A stretch of DNA of 17,814 nt, taken from NCBI RefSeq assembly GCF_002311515.1, contig NZ_DCAO01000003.1, positions 1,558 to 19,371 on the forward strand, given 5' to 3'. Every line of letters begins with the position of its first letter. Within the stretch, counting starts at the first letter, position 1. The translations under genes were made by a program, and so were the position numbers. Below, in pieces: positions 12,309 through 17,814 of the stretch. The stretch comes from Thalassospira sp. UBA1131. Its GTDB lineage: Bacteria; Pseudomonadota; Alphaproteobacteria; Rhodospirillales; Thalassospiraceae. Below the pieces are notes generated by a model that saw nothing but the letters and a program-made list of their open reading frames with translations, made no database searches and was not told the DNA's origin.

Positions 12309-13037
12309 ATGTCAGGTGTGCGTATTCTGCCGTTGGTCGTTCTGGTTGGCGTGATGGTGCTTTCGATGCGGGTGGTCAACCTGTTTTCGTATGACTCCGC
12401 CAAGCCGGAAACGGCAGAGAATAAAGGTGTCAGCGTGGTGCAGATGGCCCAGGCGCAGGCACCGGCACCCGATCCTGCTGCCGAACAGGCCGCGACACCG
12501 GAAAATGGTGATCCGGGTTTGGATAATCCGGAAGGGCTTACCATGGAAGGTGAGCCGATTGACGGTGTCACGGGTAACCCCGACGTGCCGCCGATGCTGG
12601 GCGGTGACCCGACCCTTTTCACCCAGGAAGAAATTGACCTGCTGCAGAACCTGTCGGTCCGCCGTGTCGAGCTGGACCGCAAGGAGCAGCGCCTTGATGA
12701 ACGTGAAAGCCTGATTGCCGCCGCCGAGGCGCGCATCGATGCCAAGATCGAGGAAATGAAATCCCTGAAATCAGCCATCGAAGGTCTGGTCGAAACCAAG
12801 GAAGCGCAGGAAGATGATCGCATCAAAAAGCTGATCAGCGTTTATGAAAAAATGAAGCCGAAAGATGCGGCACGCATCTGGAACGATCTTGATATGGATA
12901 TTCTTCTGCAGGTCGCACTGGGCATGCGCGAAGCGAACACGGCAGCCGTTCTGTCAGAAATGACACCGGATCGTGCGCGCGCGCTGACGTCCGAGCTGGC
13001 CTACAAGCAGGATATCAACATGTTACCGCTTCAATAG
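12309..13037 (+). CDS. motE: MotE-family protein
   Basis: MotE in Sinorhizobium is a periplasmic chaperone for the stator-associated protein MotC. This 242-residue protein starts with MSGVR and a hydrophobic segment (about residues 6-20), a signal anchor that would place the rest in the periplasm. A Pro/Ala/Glu-rich linker (about 30-100) is followed by FTQEEIDLLQNL, a charged coiled coil (about 113-170), and a C-terminal MgtE-N-like helical domain (ISVYEKMKPKDAARIWNDLD, then LGMREANTAAVLSEMTPDRARALTSEL). A TGA lies immediately before the ATG, so no longer start exists in frame. It lacks a normally spaced ribosome binding site; see the hairpin arrangement upstream. It follows the DUF6468 gene by 151 bases with a possible own promoter, and motB lies further down. 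Assignment to the MotE family is confident; the chaperone role is inferred. Confidence 0.83.
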   Translation: MSGVRILPLVVLVGVMVLSMRVVNLFSYDSAKPETAENKGVSVVQMAQAQAPAPDPAAEQAATPENGDPGLDNPEGLTMEGEPIDGVTGNPDVPPMLGGDPTLFTQEEIDLLQNLSVRRVELDRKEQRLDERESLIAAAEARIDAKIEEMKSLKSAIEGLVETKEAQEDDRIKKLISVYEKMKPKDAARIWNDLDMDILLQVALGMREANTAAVLSEMTPDRARALTSELAYKQDINMLPLQ

Positions 13038-13129
13038 CGGAATGCTGCAAAGGATTGACCGCACGGCCCGAATGGGAAAGAGTGGCCGTTGGGGGAGAAT
13101 TTTTGAGCGAAGACAACGTGGTGGCGAAT

Positions 13130-13144
13130 TTAATCGTGGGTTAA
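13130..13144 (+). promoter_or_regulatory. CtrA-type box upstream of cheY
   Basis: TTAA-TCGTGGG-TTAA matches the TTAA-N7-TTAA recognition pattern of the alphaproteobacterial response regulator CtrA. A TTAACCAA half-site-like sequence follows at 13154-13161. The box lies 113 bases before the cheY start. I did not find a convincing -10 element, so regulation is inferred. Confidence 0.5.
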
Positions 13145-13256
13145 ACATCTTGATTAACCAATATTAAATAGGTACATCACGATTATTAGGGGCCTTGTTA
13201 CTATGCGGAAGTATGGTAGGCAAGGGTGGGAGATCAGATAGCTGATGGAGTTGTGA

Positions 13257-13643
13257 ATGGCCGTCGATCCGAATATGCCGATCCTGATTGTGGATGATTA
13301 CAAAACCATGTTGCGTATCATCCGTAACCTTCTGCGGCAGCTCAACTTTACGAATATTGAAGAAGCGACCGATGGTAGCATGGCGCTTCGCAAACTGCGT
13401 GAGGCTCCGTTCAGCCTCGTGATTTCCGACTGGAACATGGAGCCGATGACCGGTCTTCAGCTTCTGAAGGAAGTCCGCGCAGACGCAAAACTGAAGGATA
13501 TGCCCTTCATCATGATCACCGCTGAAGCCAAGACCGAGAACGTGGTCATGGCGAAAAAGGCAGGCGTCTCCAACTATATCGTCAAGCCGTTCAACGCAGA
13601 GACGTTGAAAGGCAAGATGAAGACTGTCATCGGTGATTTCTGA
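13257..13643 (+). CDS. cheY: CheY-type single-domain response regulator
   Basis: CheY carries the phospho-signal to the flagellar switch. This 128-residue protein is a lone receiver domain with all key residues: acidic pair D13-D14 (ILIVDDYKTM), phospho-acceptor D58 (VISDWNMEPMTG), switch residue T88 (MITAEAK), Y107 and K110 (NYIVKPF). The length equals that of E. coli CheY (129). GGAG about eight bases before the ATG supports the start. It is immediately followed by cheZ (17-35 bases, depending on the cheZ start), and FliM, its presumed target, is encoded upstream. A CtrA-type box is in the 219-base gap before it. Other CheY proteins probably exist in the genome, so its number in a CheY series cannot be given. 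Confidence 0.94.
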   Translation: MAVDPNMPILIVDDYKTMLRIIRNLLRQLNFTNIEEATDGSMALRKLREAPFSLVISDWNMEPMTGLQLLKEVRADAKLKDMPFIMITAEAKTENVVMAKKAGVSNYIVKPFNAETLKGKMKTVIGDF

Positions 13644-13645
13644 TC

Positions 13646-13670
13646 AGGAGCGCGGGGCAGGTGTCCCGCG
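13646..13670 (+). promoter_or_regulatory. Shine-Dalgarno followed by a GC-rich hairpin, upstream of cheZ
   Basis: AGGAG (13646-13650) is followed directly by CGCGGG, an eight-base loop and CCCGCG (13651-13670). The loop contains a GTG (13661) in frame with cheZ. If the hairpin folds, AGGAG comes to within eight bases of the ATG at 13679. If it is open, the GTG is ten bases from AGGAG. Confidence 0.55.
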
Positions 13671-13678
13671 ATACCGCT

Positions 13679-14320
13679 ATGTCTAAGGCGACCAAAGACG
13701 AACTACGTCAGTTGTTGAATGATCTTCAGGCTCGCCTTGATGGTGATGACCTGAAGGTCGAACAATTGTCCGATCTGATGGATCAGTTGTCGCGCTTCAT
13801 GGGCGATAAACCGACCGATGATCAGAAACGTTTGTTTGGCGAGCTCGATGAGCTTTCCGGCATCATTCGCAAGATGAAATCGGAAATCGCCTCGCTTCGT
13901 CCGGACGATATCAAGGCCGAGTATATCCCCAACGCAACCGACGAGCTTGATGCCATCGTCGATGCGACCGCCGGGGCGACGCACGAAATCCTTGATGCCA
14001 TGGACACGCTTGAAGAATTCGCAAGCACTCTGCCGCCAGAACAGGCCGAAATCGTGACCAGTGCAACGATGCGCGTTTACGAAGCCTGCAACTTCCAGGA
14101 TATCACCGGCCAGCGCACCACCAAGGTGATCAAGGCCCTGAAATCCATCGAAGAACGCGTTGAAGGGCTTGTGACGGCATTTGGTGATGAAATCGCCAAA
14201 TATGCTGCTGCCAACCCGCGGAAGAAAAAAGAACCGGAAGGTGAAGAGGCTTTGCTGAACGGTCCGCAGCTTGAAGGAAAAGGCGTAACGCAGGCCGACA
14301 TCGACGCGATGTTTAACTAA
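13679..14320 (+). CDS. cheZ: CheZ-family CheY-P phosphatase
   Basis: CheZ removes the phosphate from CheY-P. The protein is 213 residues from ATG 13679 (MSKATKDELRQ), or 219 from the in-frame GTG at 13661. It is predicted almost all helical. The catalytic signature is ACNFQDITGQRTTKV, in which D141 and Q145 (ATG numbering) correspond to the functional Asp and Gln of E. coli CheZ (FQDLTGQ). The C-terminus GVTQADIDAMFN resembles the CheY-binding tail helix of E. coli CheZ and also the FliM motif encoded at about 10511-10546. A basic linker (NPRKKKEPEGEE) joins the helical bundle to that tail. The gene follows cheY closely, so the kinase target and its phosphatase are co-transcribed inside a motor cluster rather than in a chemotaxis operon. 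Confidence 0.9.
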   Translation: MSKATKDELRQLLNDLQARLDGDDLKVEQLSDLMDQLSRFMGDKPTDDQKRLFGELDELSGIIRKMKSEIASLRPDDIKAEYIPNATDELDAIVDATAGATHEILDAMDTLEEFASTLPPEQAEIVTSATMRVYEACNFQDITGQRTTKVIKALKSIEERVEGLVTAFGDEIAKYAAANPRKKKEPEGEEALLNGPQLEGKGVTQADIDAMFN

Positions 14321-14331
14321 GTGGCGTTATC

Positions 14332-15216
14332 ATGGCGGAGATAGAGGACGATGGACCGACACCACCTTCCCCCCCTACAAACGGGGCAGTGGCGTTGTTT
14401 CTGGCGCTCTATCTTCTTCTGCTAGCCTTTTTCATTCTGCTCAATACCATTTCGACCTTTGAAGAGGTCAAAACCCGCGAAGTGCAGGAAAGCCTTTCCT
14501 CGGCATTTGCTGCCATTCTCCCGCCGACAACCAGTTTGCAGACCGTGACCTCCATCGAGGGGCCAACGGTATCGGCGCAGGAAACCCAGGATAAGCTGGG
14601 GCATCTATTTGAGACCGCGATCAAAGTGGTCCGGGTTGAAGTCATTCAGCCGGGTAAGCTGATGGAAGTCATCATGCATGTCGATCAGCTGTTTGATACC
14701 AATTCCATTCTGGTCCGCGAAAGACAGGGCGATTTCATGCGCCAGCTTGCCGAAGTGCTGGCCGATGATGATGGTTATGCCTCCTACGAGATGGAAATGG
14801 TCATGGGCAGCCAGATCGAAGACAAAGGCACGATCCAGATTGAAAACAATCTTCAGATCGCCCAGGCCGGATCATTTGCCCGTGAACTGACCGATGTTGG
14901 CGCACCCGAAGACCGTTTCTTCGTCGGGATTGATCCGGGTGCTGATCCGTTCATCGTGACATTCCGCTTTTTCTGGAATTTCGGTCCCAAGGAAGCGCCG
15001 GAACCGATCAATCGTAACGGCAACGGAAATGAAACGCCTGCCGCAACGCCAACCTCCACGACGCCGGATTCTGGCGCAAATGGCGGTGGTTCGAACGGTC
15101 AGACGGGTGCTGTCGCGCCACAACAATTCATGATCCCGCCGGCAAATGGTGGCGCGCAGCCATCCATTTCCCAGCCGATCCCGCTTGGACCACAAGCATC
15201 GGGAGGTGGCGGATGA
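14332..15216 (+). CDS. MotB-like membrane protein lacking the channel Asp (degenerate paralogue)
   Basis: This 294-residue protein has a short Pro-rich cytoplasmic N-terminus, one membrane segment (about residues 18-41, GAVALFLALYLLLLAFFILL), and FEEVKTREVQESL. Then comes an OmpA-like fold in outline (about 109-212: LFDTNSILVRERQGDFM, ENNLQIAQAGSFARELTDVG, FIVTFRFFWNFG) and a Pro/Gly/Asn/Gln-rich tail of about 75 residues. Aligning LLLAFF with LLLTFF of the next gene puts A25 where MotB has its proton-carrying Asp. The peptidoglycan signature (GHTD and NxxLSxxRA in MotB) is replaced by MGSQ and NNLQIAQAG. It therefore looks like a MotB relative that conducts no protons and binds no peptidoglycan in the usual way. 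The stop overlaps the motB ATG (ATGA), implying coupled, near-equal synthesis. The role is unknown; a stator partner is inference. Confidence 0.75.
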   Translation: MAEIEDDGPTPPSPPTNGAVALFLALYLLLLAFFILLNTISTFEEVKTREVQESLSSAFAAILPPTTSLQTVTSIEGPTVSAQETQDKLGHLFETAIKVVRVEVIQPGKLMEVIMHVDQLFDTNSILVRERQGDFMRQLAEVLADDDGYASYEMEMVMGSQIEDKGTIQIENNLQIAQAGSFARELTDVGAPEDRFFVGIDPGADPFIVTFRFFWNFGPKEAPEPINRNGNGNETPAATPTSTTPDSGANGGGSNGQTGAVAPQQFMIPPANGGAQPSISQPIPLGPQASGGGG

Positions 15217-15938
15217 GCGAAGACGCACCACGCAAGCCAGAGGTCAAGGGCCCGCCGCCCTGGATGCTTAGTCTGGCGGATCTGATTTCGCTGCTGCTGA
15301 CTTTCTTTGTCATGCTGTTTGCCATGTCCAAGGTCAAGATCGATCGCTGGGACGAGGTCGTTGATGCCTTGTCGCAATCGATCAAACCGTCGCCGGTTGA
15401 AGATACCGACGAGCCGATGGCGAACATGAACATTCCGCGTGTCTATCGCAAACCGGCAATGAACCTTGATTATCTCAGTGCCGTGATTGACGACGCGATT
15501 GATGACAACCCGGTCCTTGGGGATGCGCGCATGTCGCGCGAAGCCGACAAACTGGTGATTTCCCTGCCGGGTGATATTCTGTTTGTTGCCGGTAGTTCGG
15601 ATATGACACCCAAGGCGCAACAGGCCTTGTTTGTGCTGGGCGGGGTGTTGCGCAATATCGGTAACCGCATCGGTGTTCAGGGGCATACCGATCCGCGGCC
15701 GCTTAGCGGGCGCGGGCAATATGCATCGAACTGGGAACTTTCGCTGGCCCGTGCCGGGGCTGTTGCCAACGAGTTAAAGCAATCCGGTTACACAGATTAC
15801 ATAAATATTTACGGATTTGCGGCATCAAGATACGACCAGCTTCCCAAACTCTTGGATGAGGAGGCGCGATTTGCAATGGCGCGCCGGGTCGACATTGTAA
15901 TCGAGCCTCACGGGGGAAGCGGGATCGGAGGCACGTAA
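15213..15938 (+). CDS. motB: Flagellar motor stator protein MotB (OmpA/MotB family)
   Basis: MotB anchors the stator to peptidoglycan and, with MotA, forms the ion channel. The 241-residue protein has a proline-rich start, the MotB plug/membrane region PPPWMLSLADLISLLLTFF (D23 is the channel aspartate) and a linker. The OmpA-like peptidoglycan-binding domain (about residues 110-235) has LFVAGSSDMTPKAQ, VQGHTDPRPL (GHTD at 157-160), SNWELSLARAGAV (173-185) and ARRVDIVIEP. All are typical. GGAGGT a few bases before the ATG is a strong ribosome binding site, and the ATG overlaps the stop of the MotB-like gene. No motA lies in this window, so the partner is encoded elsewhere. The N-terminal cytoplasmic part is short and not strongly basic compared with E. 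coli MotB. Confidence 0.9.
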   Translation: MSEDAPRKPEVKGPPPWMLSLADLISLLLTFFVMLFAMSKVKIDRWDEVVDALSQSIKPSPVEDTDEPMANMNIPRVYRKPAMNLDYLSAVIDDAIDDNPVLGDARMSREADKLVISLPGDILFVAGSSDMTPKAQQALFVLGGVLRNIGNRIGVQGHTDPRPLSGRGQYASNWELSLARAGAVANELKQSGYTDYINIYGFAASRYDQLPKLLDEEARFAMARRVDIVIEPHGGSGIGGT

Positions 15939-15940
15939 GT

Positions 15941-17814
15941 ATGGCGAAACTTGCCGTGCGCATCCTGCTGGCGGTTGCAATTGCGACCACCACGGCAATG
16001 GTTTTGCCTTATAGCGGAATGCGCCCTGCAATAGCCCAGGTGGCGGACCCTGTTATCATCCGCTCCGGGCTTCATAACGGGTATGGCCGAATTGTTCTGC
16101 AATGGAACGAGCCGGTCAATTACACCGCCGAGATCATCGGCGACCAGTTGGTCGTGCGGTTCGATCAGCCATTGGTGGCTTCGTTGCGCGGTGTTCTGAC
16201 GCCGGTTTCACGCTATATTTCCGATGCATTCTTTGATCCCGATGGTCGCACAATCGCCTTTGTGCTGAGTGACGATTACGAAGTGCGCGCATTTAACGTC
16301 GGCAGCAACGTCGTCCTCGATATCCTTGATAAACCCGACGCACCGGCACCCTCCGTACCAACACCCCCGGCGCGTCCCGCACAGGATGACCAAACCCCCG
16401 AAATAACCCCGGCGCCGACAACGCCGGTTGAAACCGTTGCCGATAACCCGGCAGAACTGGCGGAGCTTGACGTGCGGGTCGGACGCCATCCGACTTTCTA
16501 TCGTCTGGTGTTTGACTGGCCAAACCGCACCGATTACGTCCTTGAAGGGGTGCAAGGCGCGCAAACCATCGCGTTTGATGCGCCGGCCCGGATCAATGCC
16601 AACGATATTTCAAGACGCCTGCCTGAAGGTGTGCGTGTGCGCCAGGGCGACACCAATCCGCTGGATGTCGTTGTCGAAACGACCCCGGCGCGACAATTGC
16701 GCCATTTCCGGTCTGGCAACAAGGTCGTGGTTGATATCATGGGCGTGCAGCGTGCCCCGGCAACCACCACCGCACAAACCCGCACGACAGACACACCAGA
16801 GGCCGGGGTGACAACTCCAGCACCACCTGAGCCTGCGACCCCGTCTGCAACTGCGCAGAACGAAGATGCGGCGCCGGACGTTCCCGATGCAGGCGTGCCA
16901 ACGTCTGAAGAGGGCGCGCTTGACCCCAACTCCCCCGAAGCCCTTGCCCAAGCCGCGCAGAATGCAGGCAATACCGTTCGAACCAACGGGCAGGCACCGA
17001 TCGAACGACAAAGCATCGGCGATCTTGTCGTCACTGTTGATCAGACCGCGACCGAATTGACGCTTGGTTTTCCGTTCGGTCAGCCGGGCGGGGCGGCGGT
17101 ATGGTCGCGCGCCGGGTTCTTGTGGCTAGCCTTCGATGTACGCGCCAATCTCAATCTTGATAATGTGCGCCAACAGGCTGCCCAGATCGTCGGCGTTGTC
17201 GAACAGATCGAAAGTCCGTACGCAACGATTGTCCGCATGACAATCCCCGAGGGCATCGGCCTTTACACCGGCCGGAGTGAAACGGGCGATTGGCGCATCA
17301 CCATGCAGCAAGGCATCATGCAGCCGGTTGAAAAGCTGGGGCCGTCGATTGAATTGGACGAACAGACCCGTGCGCGCCTGATCGTACCCCTTGAGGATGT
17401 CGGGCCGATTATCCCGATTGATGATCCCGAAGTCGGCGACACCCTGCGCGTGACCACGACAACCCAGAACGGCTATGGCATTGAGGTGGCGCTGCGCTAT
17501 CCGGAATTTGAAGTTCTGCCATCCGTTCAGGGCGTGGTCGTTGCCCCGATGAATGATAGTGTTCAGGTCGCCGGGCGCGATGATGGGCAGGCCGTAATTG
17601 TTACCGCCGAAGATGGTCTTAACATTTCACCGGAAGGTGCGCGTTTGCTGGCCTCGGCAACCGGGGTGCGCGCCCAGACAGGCGATGGTCGCGAAGGTCT
17701 TATTTTCGAGCTGGACGACTGGCGGCGCGGTGGTCTGGATCAATACAATAAAACCATCCGTGGGCTGCGCCGGAAGATTGCAGAATCCGGTGACGAGCAT
17801 CGCAACAAGGCGCG
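15941..17814 (+). CDS. Large secreted protein with repeated AMIN-like beta modules, cut by window edge
   Basis: The frame is open from the ATG at 15941 to the window end (624 codons, no stop). GGAGG nine bases upstream and a two-base gap from the motB stop place it in the stator operon. A Sec signal peptide (about residues 1-33, cleavage after AIA-Q) sends it to the periplasm. Three stretches look related: residues about 40-130 (GRIVLQWNEPVNY, LVVRFDQP, VVLDILD), about 176-268 (YRLVFDWPNRTDY, IAFDAPARI, VVVDIMG) and from about 357 (TELTLGFPFGQ, LWLAFDVRA). They resemble AMIN-type beta modules, joined by Pro/Thr/Ala-rich linkers (about 133-165 and 270-350). Near the edge the sequence turns helical (YNKTIRGLRRKIAESGD), so a different C-terminal part is likely, possibly TPR. 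The name is uncertain. By position it could be a stator-associated factor comparable in role, not sequence, to MotC. Confidence 0.7.
   Translation, partial: MAKLAVRILLAVAIATTTAMVLPYSGMRPAIAQVADPVIIRSGLHNGYGRIVLQWNEPVNYTAEIIGDQLVVRFDQPLVASLRGVLTPVSRYISDAFFDPDGRTIAFVLSDDYEVRAFNVGSNVVLDILDKPDAPAPSVPTPPARPAQDDQTPEITPAPTTPVETVADNPAELAELDVRVGRHPTFYRLVFDWPNRTDYVLEGVQGAQTIAFDAPARINANDISRRLPEGVRVRQGDTNPLDVVVETTPARQLRHFRSGNKVVVDIMGVQRAPATTTAQTRTTDTPEAGVTTPAPPEPATPSATAQNEDAAPDVPDAGVPTSEEGALDPNSPEALAQAAQNAGNTVRTNGQAPIERQSIGDLVVTVDQTATELTLGFPFGQPGGAAVWSRAGFLWLAFDVRANLNLDNVRQQAAQIVGVVEQIESPYATIVRMTIPEGIGLYTGRSETGDWRITMQQGIMQPVEKLGPSIELDEQTRARLIVPLEDVGPIIPIDDPEVGDTLRVTTTTQNGYGIEVALRYPEFEVLPSVQGVVVAPMNDSVQVAGRDDGQAVIVTAEDGLNISPEGARLLASATGVRAQTGDGREGLIFELDDWRRGGLDQYNKTIRGLRRKIAESGDEHRNKA

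Noticed and set aside
12274..12354. 26-codon Cys-rich open frame starting at the ATG inside the motE leader hairpin and overlapping the motE start
   Set aside because: The Shine-Dalgarno is only one base from this ATG, the frame is out of phase with motE, and its composition simply mirrors the hairpin and the motE signal anchor read in another frame. It could be a leader peptide but nothing supports that.
12615..12653. FTQEEIDLLQNL in MotE resembles the CheY-binding motif of FliM and CheZ
   Set aside because: The preceding signal anchor places this part in the periplasm, where CheY is absent, and the segment reads naturally as the start of the MotE coiled coil. The likeness is probably chance.
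13063..13089. ACGGCC/GGCCGT inverted repeat after motE as a terminator
   Set aside because: Only six pairs, a 15-base loop and no T-run; too weak to call.
1..17814. Mobile element, prophage, CRISPR array, tRNA or horizontal island
   Set aside because: No transposase, integrase, direct-repeat array or tRNA-like cloverleaf was noticed, and gene content and composition are uniformly flagellar and alphaproteobacterial.

Overview
This window is a flagellar and motility gene cluster. It points to an alphaproteobacterium, most likely of the Rhodospirillales (Thalassospira-like; the genus is a guess from overall flavour). The supporting markers are FliX (a regulator known only from Alphaproteobacteria), a FlgJ reduced to its rod-binding domain, the flgF-flgG-flgA-flgH gene order, a DUF6468 protein after fliM, a MotE-family protein, sigma-54 promoters and a TTAA-N7-TTAA CtrA-type box. 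Base composition is moderately GC-rich and even across the window. I see no transposase, integrase, tRNA, rRNA or CRISPR array.

Layout. (1) Positions 1-3992, minus strand: flgI, flgJ, flgN and flgK (P-ring, rod-binding protein, hook-protein chaperone, hook-filament junction). The genes are overlapping or closely spaced, and flgK runs off the left edge. A sigma-54-like promoter lies at 4075-4093. (2) Positions 4361-5371, plus strand: fliX, then a dksA-family gene with its own sigma-70-like promoter. Two hairpin terminators separate dksA from the convergent flgH. (3) Positions 5637-9246, minus strand: flgF, flgG, flgA and flgH (proximal and distal rod, P-ring chaperone, L-ring lipoprotein). There is a near-consensus sigma-54 promoter before flgF and a consensus-perfect internal one before flgH. 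(4) Positions 9731-17814, plus strand: fliL, fliM, a DUF6468 protein, motE, cheY, cheZ, a degenerate MotB paralogue, motB, and a large secreted protein with AMIN-like modules that runs off the right edge.

How it works together. Regions 1-3 build the rod, the P and L rings and the hook junction. FliX in other Alphaproteobacteria couples basal-body completion to sigma-54-dependent transcription, which fits four sigma-54 promoter candidates in this window. Region 4 encodes the switch (FliM), the stator (FliL, MotB, a MotB-like partner, MotE and the big periplasmic protein) and switching control (CheY with its phosphatase CheZ). No motA is visible.

Most unusual points: a MotB-like protein with no channel aspartate and no recognisable peptidoglycan-binding signature, translationally coupled to a normal MotB; two genes (motE and cheZ) whose strong Shine-Dalgarno is separated from the ATG by a compact hairpin; a duplicated AAEWE motif in an acidic N-terminal extension of FliM; a long inverted repeat between flgG and flgA; and promoter positions that correct the start codons of fliL and flgI.
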